Shown here: one piece after another, positions 11,095 through 22,225 of the stretch
Layout: the number at the start of each line of letters is the position of its first letter
Numbering within the stretch: the first letter of the stretch is position 1
NCBI GenBank assembly: GCA_903813345.2
Contig: CAIIXF020000010.1
Coordinates: 35,203,425 to 35,267,424, forward strand
Reading direction: 5' to 3'
Length of the DNA stretch: 64,000 bases
Origin: Owenia fusiformis
Lineage: Eukaryota > Annelida > Polychaeta > Sabellida > Oweniidae
Position numbers and translations under genes: made by a program
The notes under the pieces: generated by a model
Told to the model about the DNA's origin: nothing
The model's database searches: none
Seen by the model: only the letters and a program-made list of their open reading frames with translations

Positions 11095-12006
11095 ATACCT
11101 GCCAACCTATCGTATTTTAACTTTTTTACGGGAATCTGCCGTAAAAATATTCGTTTTCCGTAAAAAATGACAAAATACATTTTTTCCCGTTAAAACGACC
11201 GTAAAAAATCTACCGTAATTTTACCGAAATCTACCGTAAACTATTTTATTATTATTTGATTTTTTCTATAAGAACGGAAATAAATAGGTGTTAGCAGGTC
11301 TGTCGACAGTGGTTATTGCGTACTTAGTAGGTAACTAAGTAAGCTGGCATGTAATCAGTCAACACACTGGGAGTATCGTGATGCAAAAACACAGTGTTGA
11401 ACTACCACATGTTCTACTGTAGTTATAAAAACACTGACATGTTCAAATTGTTAGTCTGTTTATGAAAGAGTTCCATTAATACTGAGTTAGAAAAACATAC
11501 TTTATTATTTATTCATTGAAGTGTGTCAAAATCTACGCAAAATCAGTTTTATATTCTACCGCAAAAACTACCGCATTTTTTCAAAATGTTCCGCGAAAAC
11601 TACCGCATTTTTTAATCTACCGTAAAACTACCGCATTTTTCAAAAACTTCCGAAAAGAACATTTTTTCAAAAATCTTCCGTATTTTTTCAAAATCTACCG
11701 TGAAACAATTGTATTTTTCAAAATCTTCCGCAAATCAACCGTTTTTTTCTAAAATCTACCGCATAAACGAACGTATTTTTTCAAAATCTACTGGAAACTA
11801 CCGCATTTTACAAAATCTTCCGCAAACTACAGTTTTTTCAAAAATCGACCGCAAAAACCACCGAATTTTTCCAAATCTACCGTAAAACTACCGCATTTTT
11901 GTCGAAAAATACTGCAGAAACTACTGCATTTTGAAAAATTCTATCGCAAAAATACCGCAATTCAAAAAAACTACCGCAAATTTTTGGTCTTAGGTTGGCA
12001 GGTATG
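11095..12006. mobile_element. TIR element filled with TACCG-type repeats
   Basis: The ends are inverted: ATACCTGCCAACCT at 11096 and AGGTTGGCAGGTAT ending at 12006. Much of the interior (11500-11980) is an array of imperfect units of about 30 bp, CTACCGCAAAAACTACCGCA followed by TTTTTCAAAAT. The few open frames follow this periodicity and carry no domain. It is a likely non-autonomous DNA transposon; superfamily not assigned and target duplication not clear. Confidence 0.65.
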
Positions 12007-12058
12007 GTAAGAACATGTAAAGCAACATATGAAGGCACAATTGTTGTTCCTATCTAAT

Positions 12059-12350
12059 AAGAAGCTGGTTCAACAAGTTCAATAAAGGCATCTCAACAAT
12101 CGAAGATAAGCAAAGAAGTGGGCGAAAAAGGACAGCGATATTGAAAGGAAACATTGACTCAGTGAAGACAATAATGGAACAGGACAGTCGTTCTTCAATC
12201 AATGAGACTAGGGGCAAGATGCAGTTGAATGGAGAAAGAATCCTACTAAAGCAAAGCTCAATCTGAAAAAGGTAACTGCTAATAAGTGGATCCCCAACAA
12301 TGATAAGATAGGTGCATGGACTACACATTATGGTTGGATACATTAATTCT
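12059..12350 (+). pseudogene. mariner-type transposase relic (N-terminal HTH region)
   Basis: The plus strand encodes WFNKFNKGISTIEDKQRSGR followed, after KRT, by a helix-rich stretch with IMEQDSRSSINETR. This matches the helix-turn-helix region of mariner transposases (W-KKF--G---ED--RSGRP, then DRR-TI-E). A frameshift near 12260 then leads to KLNLKKVTANKWIPN, matching the LGL-KVSA-WVP segment that follows in that family. The catalytic DDD/DDE part is absent. It is a dead fragment beside the TIR element. Confidence 0.65.
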
Positions 12351-12412
12351 GACGTAAAAGTATCCTCATTCAAAATAATAATATATTACACGGTATAATT
12401 TTCACAGCTTAA

Positions 12413-12803
12413 GGTGCTATGGAAGTTAACAGGAAAATGACAAAACAGGAAGTGGTCGCCATTTTTGTTTAAGACAATTTTCTAAAATTTCAAACATTGT
12501 ACCAATTAGAGCATTATGTTGGGCACATTTTCTGAATAATTCAAAATATTCTGTTCATTGACCTTCCCTAGCTCCTACTTTTAGCTTTTTTTCAGTCACA
12601 CTTTCAAAGGGCTAAAATGGTTATTTCATCATGTTTAGGGTCATTCTGACCATGGACATTGTGATCCTGGTCATGTAAATGATATGTGGAAATAGTTAAA
12701 TTGACGTAGGTCAAACCAGAACTGTGTTATCTTTGTTCAAAAAATGTCTAAAAATGCAAAAAAAATTGTCACTTCCTGTTTCGTCATTTCCTTCTAGGGC
12801 ACC
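12413..12803. mobile_element. TTAA-flanked MITE
   Basis: TTAA lies at 12409-12412 and 12804-12807. The inverted ends are GGTGCTATGGAAG and the complement of CTTCTAGGGCACC, and the similarity continues inward (GACAAAACAGGAAGTG against CACTTCCTGTTTCGTC). It is 391 bp with no coding sequence. The TTAA target is typical of piggyBac-type elements. Confidence 0.75.
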
Positions 12804-12807
12804 TTAA

Positions 12808-13429
12808 TAATAAATAATCAAACTATACATCCTGCAAATTTTGTCTTGTTCTGATCATTCCTGGACAGGTATTTTTAGAGCAAAGAAAAGCGAATTTTTC
12901 AAATGCCCTTCATATATAACTCTATGAAATATACAAAAGTTGGGACTTAAACATGTTTTGTTTTTTCATACACTGTTGCAATATATAGTCATTAATTGAT
13001 TATTTATTTTTAAATTCCAAGTAGTTCCAAAACATTAAAAATTTTACTGTTATAATTCTTAGCCACATGGTGTTATTCAAACAATTTGATTGGTTAAAGT
13101 GATACATAGAACAAAGTTAAATTGTATTTTGAATTTTTTTCGACAATTTGACACTGAAAAGCAGGCTATTGAGAAGAGATAAGGGTGTAAGGGAATATCA
13201 CAGTAAGAAAGAGGATGATTTAAAAAGTGAAAATATGTGAAGTTCTAATTTTTTTCAAAAATGGCACTTGGGACTTCATTATTGTCATACGACAATTTGG
13301 TTTTAATGATATTAATAAATACATATACCGTATATATATTTCACGTCAAATATCTAAATAAGAATAATAAATTTTTGATAAAAGTATAAGTATTAAGCTG
13401 AAAAATATTGAGTATACGCATACCTATAC
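12808..13429. other. Gene A intron 1, proximal part; nothing recognised
   Basis: A+T-rich DNA immediately downstream of the signal-peptide exon on the minus strand. No further exon could be supported. Confidence 0.4.
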
Positions 13430-13527
13430 CTATCCTCCGACAACATATTATAGGGGGACGGTCCTTCTTGAGCAGTACAGAGACATACAGCTGCAACTCC
13501 TAGACATATTATAGCCAGAGACTGCAT
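13430..13527 (-). CDS. Gene A, exon 1: signal peptide
   Basis: A minus-strand ATG opens a 32-codon exon beginning MQSLAIICLGVAAVCLCTA, a textbook secretory signal peptide (short N-region, 14-residue hydrophobic core, Ala before the likely cleavage site), then QEGPSPYNMLSED. The exon ends at AG|GTATAG (phase 2). A second donor AG|GTATGC lies 6 nt further on, in the same phase, and would add two residues. The next matching acceptors on this strand are the RRM exons at 5248 and 4828, also phase 2; the join makes an Arg codon. The implied product is about 214 residues: signal peptide plus two RRMs. The gene B exon at 25227-25336 is nearly identical through the signal peptide, and about 20 bases upstream of the ATG are also similar. 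The bases before ATG (GCTTCAG) could themselves be an acceptor. The exon call is good; the link to RRM exons 8 kb away is inference. Confidence 0.65.
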
Positions 13528-13564
13528 CTGAAGCATTTAGCAATGTTTGGTGAGCAATTACACG

Positions 13565-13645
13565 GTCCACATCCCGCTCCGTATGATATGGTCCGTTCGT
13601 GTGCACAAGATCCGACCATACCGCCTCTATAGGGAGGAAATTCGG
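13565..13645. repeat. Inverted copy pair of gene A upstream sequence (left member)
   Basis: CTCCGTATGATATGGTCCGT at about 13577 is repeated in reverse complement at about 15550-15575. The similarity extends over about 75 bp on either side. It lies just upstream of the gene A signal exon, in its presumed 5' region. Confidence 0.7.
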
Positions 13646-15510
13646 AGGTGAGTTGCATTATTAGAGTATTCTTTGATTTTACATTCATACTGAGCGATTT
13701 AAATTGATAAATATATGAATATTAAACTGAAAAAAAGTTGTCTAAGTATTTGAATGCTCAAAAACATTCGATTTATTTGTGGTGACGACATACATGCTGA
13801 GAGAGTGAGTTTCTGCTTCCTTATCGTCATTTACGTGTCAAATATACCACATTGTGGTATATTATGTAAATCAAATGAAGCCTTTGTATATAATGATCGA
13901 TGAAATCACGCCAATTGAATGTTTCTTAGTATATACTGATTTTAAAATGATCAAAAGCAAATTAGAAGAGGATCCAACTCTGCAGGTTAAATTTTGAGAA
14001 TGGATCAGACCCACGCGCGTTTCTCTTCCGATCCTACCGTGTTTCATTTTCGACCCTACCGTGTTTTCAGCTCCATATTTTCGTGTTCTGAACCAATAAC
14101 TCAAAGGTGCTAGAAATATCGGGAGTTAATATATCTATTACACTAGAGGCAGTGTATTCAAGCTCAATAGCGGTATATGTAATCAGTATATTATGGTTGT
14201 TTATCTTTTCTAAATGTCGGTAAAAGTGCCTATACAGAATACCTGGTACCAGATTCAAGCTTTCAAGAAGACAATTATTTAGACGAAAATAAAAATGAAC
14301 TACCATCGACATCCACACCCAAAAGTCCACTTATTCTCATGAATTATCCAATCGTCCAAACAGACCAGTTCATTTTGAAACGGATCGCATATACAAAAAT
14401 AAATTATATGATACAATAATCGTATATATGCATGCCAATTTGAATATATATTTTTGGTAAAACACAAATTGGTCGAATTTTTTCACACGATAAGATTGTT
14501 TTCAGTTCATTATACATTTCAATTATGTTGCAGTAAAAACGTTACACAGGTCGCTGCCTAGCGCAATGTGTATACATAAATCAAATTAATAAACATTAGA
14601 AGCAATATAATGTACTTTATTGTTTCAATTGCCTCAGGGAATTTTCCTGTCTACATAATTGGGGATTTTAGAAAATGATCAATCCTCTCATTTGGTTTTT
14701 GGTCACATACATGTGACTTCACATGCAATTTCTTTTATTCTAAACTTTCCACCAAGAAGGAGGTCTAGGAAGGTACAGTGACAAGTTTTATTTTGACTTC
14801 CCTCCCACCTCCCTGTATCACACACTTAACCTAGTGTATATATTATGTAGTGCGCACTTAAGTTTTCAAGAGAACGTGAACTTATGTGATTCAAAATAGA
14901 GTCCGCATCTAATTCTGTTTAAGGTAATTTCTTGTTTTCGAGAAAGATTGAGTTTAGAAGTTGTATTGAAGTCATTAAACTTTGAAGATTTGTTTTTGAT
15001 TTTACATTTGAACATAGAGATGGTGGGAGTAGATCTCTTGTGTAGATAACATATTCCATTCAGAGATCAATCTTAGCACTGGTGAATTAATAAGTCGTGC
15101 GCTTGATTTAACCAGTATTTGGAAAGAACACGAAAAGATGGAACTATTAACAGGACATGGTCGGAGTCCCCAAATTATTCTCACACGACTTGGTTGGATC
15201 CTAGCTTAGGATCCTTCTATTCGAGTTTTAAACCAAATTTGCATGTACTTTTGTGATGTATTACGTTACGTTTGTTTTTCAGTGGCACGCTTTAATGCAT
15301 TTATAAATTGCACGAAATTAGATATGCATACCGTAATTTAAAAGAATTATTGCAATTGAAGTGTATTCTTTCGTGAAAAGTCTATGTTCGACCTGTTTTC
15401 ACCAATGAAGCCTTGTTTTTTTGGTAACTATATCGCCTATAGTTAACCATTTACAAAATATCAAAATTCGCTCCGTTTCCTACCTTTTCCTGACATTTTA
15501 TCAATTTTGG
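13646..15510. other. Upstream of gene A, no gene recognised
   Basis: A+T-rich sequence. The frames at 13871-14330 and 15002-15184 show no domain I can support. Confidence 0.4.
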
Positions 15511-15590
15511 CCTCTTTGTCTCACGAAGGGATCGTATTCTAGCACACGAACGGACCATATCATACGGAGAGGGGTGTGGACTGTGAATTA
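15511..15590. repeat. Inverted copy pair of gene A upstream sequence (right member)
   Basis: This is the reverse complement of the stretch at 13565-13645 (CACACGAACGGACCATATCA is shared). No signal-peptide exon follows it, so only the 5' flank is present. Confidence 0.65.
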
Positions 15591-15727
15591 CAAGGTCTCC
15601 ATCTAAATCATGTTCCAATTTATGCATATCACTAAAAATAACCTACCGTCAAAATATCTTCTCTTGCTAAGTCAAACCATTAAACTGTTCCGTGAATGGA
15701 GTATCATGCTTCTGTAACAATTTTCGC

Positions 15728-15872
15728 TATGCCTTGGTCACATTTGCTCCGATTTTCGCAACGGCGCCCGGCCCATTGAGTATTTTGTTCAAAACTGAGT
15801 ACAATTTTGAACAGATACTCAATCGGCCGGATGCCGGCCGACGAGGCGAGGCAAATGTGCCCCAGGCATTAC
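15728..15872. mobile_element. Short MITE, ATGCCTKGGTCACA family
   Basis: The ends TATGCCTTGGTCACATTTGC and AAATGTGCCCCAGGCATTA are inverted. The GC-rich centre contains GGCGCCCGGC and CGGCCGG. It belongs with the longer element at 35344-35864 and the partial copy at 18377-18531. Confidence 0.75.
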
Positions 15873-16225
15873 AAAGTTTTTTTTTACAAAATTCCTTAAT
15901 TGTAAGAAGCAGTTCAACTCAACATTTTCCTACAGTAAGATTAAACATTATTATATCACTATCTAGCTAGCGACAGTATGATTGGTCAAAACCGGGTCAC
16001 ATGTCGTGGGATATCTGGTGATATTCAATGGCAATGCTAATCAGATAAGACAACCGTGAGATATCTAGCGATATCCCACGCTCCCGGGAATTTTCAAAGA
16101 ATTTGTTTTCGTTCAGGGTAAATAATTTAGTTCAGTGTAAGTCAAAATGGCAGACGAACCGAGTAGATTCAATGTATTTCAATGTTAACCTATGACTTAA
16201 TAATATTAGGGATGTTTAGCTAGAC

Positions 16226-16386
16226 AGTGATATAATAAAACAAATATTTCACTCTATTTTCGGTGAATACCTGTAGCACTTTCACAAGGTGATATTCCAC
16301 TTGCCCTTCGGGCTTCGTGGAATATCACTTGTGAAAGATGTACAGGTATTCACCTCAATAGAGTGAAATATTTGTTCAATATCACA
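16226..16386. mobile_element. Palindromic foldback MITE
   Basis: The two arms of about 70 bp are near-perfect reverse complements (ACAAATATTTCACTCTATT at 16240 against AATAGAGTGAAATATTTGT ending at 16375). They face each other across GCCCTTCGGGC. No coding capacity. Confidence 0.85.
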
Positions 16387-16689
16387 TATGACATTGAAAT
16401 ACTCCCTAATAATTAACCTAATCAAACTGCATCAGTTCGCTGTCGAACCGGAAAACCTACTTATTTTGTTTATACAATGGTACGTTACATTTACAAAGTT
16501 GTGCCAAATGGCGTGCCAGTTTATTGATCGCTTTTGTTTTAAAACAGTTTTCATTTAATATGAACTCTTTTGAAAGGCAAAAGTTGTGTCCTGGCTTCTC
16601 TCGTCACCCTCTTTCAACTTAAATGACCTTATAAGGAATTTTAATTGTCCATTTCTACAATGCACAGATAATTTGAACTACACAGGCAG

Positions 16690-16975
16690 ATATGCCGAGT
16701 ACTAAGATAGTACTCATGGCATTTTAGCACTAATTGAGTACTCATTTCAGTAAATATTAGCACTAAATGAGCACAGATGACATGATTTATTGCATGTTTT
16801 AGTATTAAAGAGATATTCCTATGATGAATGATAAAAAAACACTAATTTTTCTCATTACTCAATGAGCACTCCCACTATGACGACTGATTAGTGCATGTTT
16901 TAGTTTTATACTTAATGAGCACACTCAAACTGTGAGCACTTAGTGTATGTTTTAGTCTCAATGAGTACATATCAT
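16690..16975. repeat. Degenerate short repeats, TAGCACTAA-TGAGCAC type
   Basis: Variants of TGAGTACT/TGAGCACT and TTTTAGTMYTAA recur about every 30-60 bp. The repeat is imperfect and non-coding. Confidence 0.55.
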
Positions 16976-17017
16976 GAGGGATGAAATGGCACCATCAATC
17001 TTTCGCTCTATACTTAA

Positions 17018-18011
17018 GGTAACAGTAAAGTTAATCAAAAGTACAAAAAAATGGCAGCCATATTTTTTGATTAAGAGTCACAAGATTTTGTATCTGTTTT
17101 CCTTGTATGTGAATACATTTCCTAACTAAAGAGATATGTCAAAGAAATCATATTTAAACATATTTTTCATAACTATGAATTGGAGGTATATGGGTCCCTT
17201 AAGCTAGCATGGAGACCGTGAAGTGAGGCTAATTTTTGAAAGTTTCAAGGAGTAGCCTTGCAACAGTCAAACATTTGCAAGAATCCAAAATTTCCACAAA
17301 TCATCTTACCTTACCAAGGAACATCGAAGGAGCATGAAAATGTCCATTTTTGCATTGTTAGAGTATAATAAAGCTAAAACCATAGTTTCTTATAAATATT
17401 TCATGTCCACCATTTTGTTTGCTGGACCTACTTCTACACTTTCTGATTAATCCTCATACAAGTTTTGTGACTTCATCAAGTGACATGGCTTATCACTAGT
17501 ATATTTTATCTATTACATATATTTATCATGATAGATAATTCAGACTTTATAAATTATAAACATACTTGAATGAAGATTACTCTGGACTTAAAAATAGTCC
17601 AAGCAAACAAAATGGTGGACATAAAATATTTAGAATTCACAATGGTTTGAGCTTTATTATTCTCTAACAATGCAAGAAGTACACATTTTCACGCTCCTTC
17701 GATGTTCGTTGGTAAGGTAAGATCATTTGTGAAAATTTTGGAGTCTTTCAAATGTGTCTCCGTTGCAATCCTACTCCTTGAAATTTGAAAAAGTTATCCT
17801 CACTTCACTGTCTCTATGCTAGCTTTAGGGACCCATGCACCTCCAATTCATAGTTATAAAAATTGTGTTTAAATGTGAAGTTTTCTTTGACATGTATCTT
17901 TAGTCAGTCAGTGCATTCACTATGAGGAAAACAGAAATACAAAATCTTGTGACTTTATCAAAAAAATATGGCTGCCATGTTTTTGTACTTTTGATTTACT
18001 TTAGCGTTACC
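17018..18011. mobile_element. 1-kb TTAA-flanked foldback element
   Basis: TTAA lies at 17014-17017 and 18012-18015. The arms begin GGTAACAGTAAAGTTAATCA (left) and GGTAACGCTAAAGTAAATCA (complement of the right end). They remain similar for about 450 bp each, meeting around 17520. The pairing includes AGTCACAAGATTTTGTAT and CATGTCCACCATTTTGTTTG. The 70-residue frame at 17922 is incidental. Confidence 0.85.
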
Positions 18012-18376
18012 TTAAAATTTCTGAACATACATAATCTAATAGTTATATGGTATTTTAACAGAACAGTGAACTTACTTTGTTTTTATGATATCAGTTCCTA
18101 TATGCCCGTTCCTAAATTAAAGTATGGAAAATGAAATGGTAGTGGGTCGTATACAGTCTAAAGTAGTTGAAGTGCCCTGAAAAGTTTCGATACTGCGCAT
18201 GCGTTTCGACTTGGATGACCTTATGAGTGAATATTTAAATTGATCCTGTAAAAGTGGCTTTACACAGTTGACCAATTGTTTCGCTCTGTGCAGTCAGCTA
18301 CCGTGATAATTCGACTTCCATTTACTCAGGGTCCCACTTACGACCATTTATTTGAATTTTTGACTTACAGCATAAT

Positions 18377-18531
18377 GTACAATTTTGAACAAAATACTCA
18401 ATCGTCCAGGCGCCGGCCGATGAATCGATGAATTTTTCGTGATACCTGCTGGCAAGACTGTGCATTAAGTGCTACGCGAGCGAATTAATTATTGCGTCCT
18501 CTGCATACGAAAATGCAGCCCAAGTCATTAC
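18377..18531. mobile_element. Partial copy of the ATGCCTGGGTCACA MITE family
   Basis: Contains CAGGCGCCGGCCGATGAATC and a decayed end (CCCAAGTCATTAC), as in the complete element at 35344-35864. The left end is missing. Confidence 0.6.
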
Positions 18532-18875
18532 AAGATGTATAGATGTTTAACCGGCTTGGTACATGTATGTTCATGTTGTGTTTTGTACTATACATTATAA
18601 AGGGCTAGCTGGTTATATACTTCGATGCCAAGTAATGTATATGCTATTTGCATACAGCTGAGCTCACTGCCTGGAAAGTTTTCCTGGTTTCCCGGGATTT
18701 CATCAACGAGTCATAGGATAGAAAGTATTTAAAAAAGGATAATGAAAATTTAAAAAGTCACATTAGCAGCCAGTAAAAACATTACCAGCCATAAAATTAA
18801 TTTACTTTCTGAGTAAAATTGTTTCCCGAAATAAACAAAAGTAATGCCTCGGGCGTAGCCTATTCCTAAACTTAG

Positions 18876-20260
18876 CAGTCATGCTACGCATTCGTGCAAA
18901 CATCTTTGCGGATTCATAATCACACACTACCCTCGGAGTGAATCAATATTGCTATTCGCTGAACTTCAGTGGTGTAATAGTGAAGTCCATGTTCCAAGTT
19001 ATATGATAGTTGAAGAAAGAATGTAAATAATATCGTTTTAAATTTTAAAATATTTGATATGTCTTAGTACACGGTACACAGTTGCAAAAGTTGATCAATA
19101 CAGGGTACAAGGAATGTAAATTGTTCAATAGTACAAGGAGCGAGAAAGTAAGCTGGTTATACAGACATACTATGTCCCATATCTCATGTACATTTACGTT
19201 GCAAACAGCGAAAATAATGCTAAAAAGGCCGTCTGTTGATGCTTTGAGGTTTCATCAATATGTTATTTAATCCAAATAAAGTAAACATTATTTTGTAGAT
19301 TTAGACACGGGCTTTCAGGTCGTATATGCATTTTAGTCATTCAATTAACAAGAACGCTAGATTTGCGTGTTACTCAAATTGAAATAAAATAACAAAATTA
19401 AATATGAACACGTTGATGAATGACTATCCGCTATCAGTATTAATGACCATCCGCTATTCAGAATAATTAAAATTGCCTGAACTACACGTGAAGAATCTTT
19501 CTATATAACCCCTTGAATGGTTTAATTCACCACCGTCCTAAAAAACTGATCATTTAAAATGTGTTGCTCAAAACTTGAGAGCATTTTGTTCTTCACGATT
19601 TGCTGTAGCGCTGATATGACGTCGTATTTCTCTATTATTGTAAAAAAACAATACCATATATATCGATGTATGTCTTATATGACGTGTTGAATGCCAGATG
19701 TTTTTGGATGGTATCTGCTCAAGTGATTTTGCATTTAATCATGAAACGCTCATCACAAGACACCTCGAAACTAACACTATCCTCTTTGTGACAAGAGGAA
19801 AAATGTTTCGCAATATGTTATGCCTTACGGCAAAGTCAAGATACATTTCTGGGACGACTTTTTATGCATCGTAAGATTTTAGAAAAACAATTAATTCACA
19901 AAAATACATTTGAATAACATACTAGAAAACGTATCCACATATAACACGATGACACGCAGTTTAAATAACAGTTAACTGTTTTTTTTTGTTACATATCAAT
20001 GTAACATTTTCGAAGGGAAACTTACATGCTCCCTGTACGTTGATAGATTTACTGAAATGTATCGTGTATTGCATTTGAGTTTTGCTTCACTGCGCCGACT
20101 ATTAGCTATCTTTGCCTATAATGTTTTTTTGCCAACAATATTCTACAAACTGGTTGATGAATCAATTCTATGTCTGGTAGAACACTAGAAATAAATGTAA
20201 AATGTATTTTACGTTCAGAAATATGGAATTAAACCCACGTCCTCCATTTGCAACTTACCC
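18876..20260. other. No gene recognised (also in copy 2)
   Basis: Non-coding in appearance. The 62-residue frame at 19082-19270 has no domain and no codon signal. Its copy in the second unit is identical, so it offers no independent support. Confidence 0.4.
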
Positions 20261-20261
20261 C

Positions 20262-21066
20262 CCTATCACACCAAACTAGTTCTTACCCGTTCTTGCCAGT
20301 CCTACGAAAACATCGTAAACGGGCTCAATCTGGCTGTGGTCGGGAAATATGTCTGAAATAATTAGCTGCTTCGTTCTTAAACAGTCCTCAATACGTCCAT
20401 CTCGTTCGCAGTTCGTTAAGGTCGCACCACGTCGGTGTGCAACGTCGTAGAACGCATCCCTTAGTCTAGAAGGTCAACATGACCTGATTACAGAACGGTA
20501 TGGTCGCCATCGAATTTTGAATCGATTCAAAATTCTAAAATCACATTCCCGTCTGAGAACGTTCATAAAGTTCGTAAATAGACCTTAGAAAGTTGCAGCT
20601 ACGTTCATTCCGTTCGCACACAGTTTAAAACCAGTTTTGAAGAACGCAGTGGCAACTTATTTGGTGTGATAGCTATATTTTTGCTAACTCGTTCATAAGC
20701 AGTGTTAAATACGTTCTTAATCAGTTTAAACCCGTTTGCAATTAGTTCTACCTCGTTCTCAACACGCCCTCAGACAGTTCAACTCGTTGTTAAAACGTCC
20801 CTAGTAGGATTGAAGTACGACGGTTCCGTTCGTAGTACGTCCAGCTCGTCGTTAGTACGTTGTCACTCGTTCTAATTGTAGAACGTGACGACCACGAGAA
20901 CATTTTGAGCATATTCTAAGTTCAAGAGGACCTACCCGTTCGAGTACGTTCGATGAAGTTTGTAAATAGATCCCAAACAGTTCTTAGTAGGTCCAGTCCG
21001 TTCGTACACAGTTGAAGCCCGTTTTCGAGAACGTAGTGAGAACTAGTTTGGTGTGATAGTAGGGTT
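20262..21066. mobile_element. TATCACACC element, copy in duplication unit 1
   Basis: The inverted ends are CCTATCACACCAAACTAGTT and the complement of AACTAGTTTGGTGTGATAGT. The interior is unusually rich in CGTTC/GAACG words. It contains a 24-bp perfect palindrome at 20512-20535 (GAATTTTGAATC and its complement). The twin is at 28168-28972, and an inverted dispersed copy is at 38019-38738. No coding capacity. Three-base TTA/TAA flanks are suggestive only. Confidence 0.8.
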
Positions 21067-21129
21067 AGCTGTACCCTGTTTCCCTTTTAAACGTGGTCAC
21101 GTGGTAGGGTAGTGTGAATCAGTCTACGA

Positions 21130-21605
21130 TGCACTGAATCCAGGGAGTAAATCCTTAGCCCTAGAAGCCCTTGAGTAGAAAAGTCACGCGAACGCGTAAG
21201 GGTCAAAAGGACCCCCACTTGTAAAATCTTTATTAGTAAAACTTGGATGTGCAAGCTTTTCCCAGATATACTGTACTTCATTCAATTATCTACGATATGG
21301 TATAATAACTTTAGAAGTATGATGAAGTAAGATTGCATAATTTTATTCTAAAGACAACACGTATGGAAAAATTAGTGCTAGCTTTTTCCGAATTTGCTAT
21401 TGGAGCTGATGCTTACATCATAATAAATTAATCACCCTATGTACAAATCTGCTTTTTAAGAAAACATTTGTTGTATCTGTAGCTCCAGCTACTGAGAATT
21501 TGAAGATCCTACCTGATGCCTATGAAATGTTTCAGAGAAAAAACTTAGCTTGGGGACCTTAGGGCTTCTAGGGTTAAGCCAATCCTCCCTGGCCCTGAAT
21601 ACAGT
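21130..21605. repeat. Inverted repeat pair around CCTAGAAGCCCT
   Basis: CCAGGGAGTAAATCCTTAGC followed by CCTAGAAGCCCTT (from about 21137) is matched in reverse near 21560-21595 (AGGGCTTCTAGGG, then CCTCCCTGG). This could be a non-autonomous element of about 470 bp with short TIRs. The copy in unit 2 is at 29036-29511. Confidence 0.5.
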
Positions 21606-21837
21606 AACCTATACAATTTGTCACCCAGCACTGGACGAAAATATTATGAACATTGTGAACGGATTGAACTTTGGGGAATTTTAGAGAATTTCGCGGCTAT
21701 AACATTACGCGAATTATTACCATGGGAATGATGCGGCTATTATATTTCATGAATTTACCAAAACTCGCAATAAGCGCGAAATGTAGTACCACGGGAAATT
21801 TACCAGTGGTACAGTACATAGAAACTCGTTTTTGGGA

Positions 21838-21885
21838 AGCGTACACCCATTTCGATAGGATATCCTATCGAAATGGGTGTACGCT
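21838..21885. repeat. 48-bp perfect palindrome
   Basis: The half-site AGCGTACACCCATTTCGATA plus GGAT is followed immediately by its exact complement, with no spacer. A partial third copy of the half (ATGGGTGTACACT) follows at about 21901. The twin is at 29744-29791. Confidence 0.95.
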
Positions 21886-22225
21886 AGTGATATAGTGATA
21901 TATGGGTGTACACTATAGTGATATTTGTATTAATTTGAGAACATTTTTGATATTTTTTGCATAATTAATATATTCATTCCAAGTAGATCAATAATTGTAT
22001 ATAAATGGTGTTGCTAACATTGCTCTTATCATTGTATAATAATCTTAAACGTCAAGAAATGTTCGACGTGATCACTTGTCCATTGAAGTCCTATATATTG
22101 TTGATGTTGTGTTTCCACTATTGCCGCAACGACTTCCTTAGCTTCTATATCTTCTTCGACTACCTCTGTTATATTTTCTTCTGCTCCTCCCAACCTCTTC
22201 TTTTAGAGCTTCCAAGAGGTTTCCT

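Noticed and set aside
13510-13527. GCTTCAG before the signal-exon ATG as proof of an upstream non-coding exon
   Set aside because: It could be an acceptor, but the pyrimidine tract is weak and no matching donor was found; left open.
15002-15184. Plus-strand LTGHGRSPQIILTRLGWILA as a BEL/Pao-type protease remnant
   Set aside because: Only a short weak resemblance (LG...LGW) without the catalytic motif or neighbouring retroelement domains.
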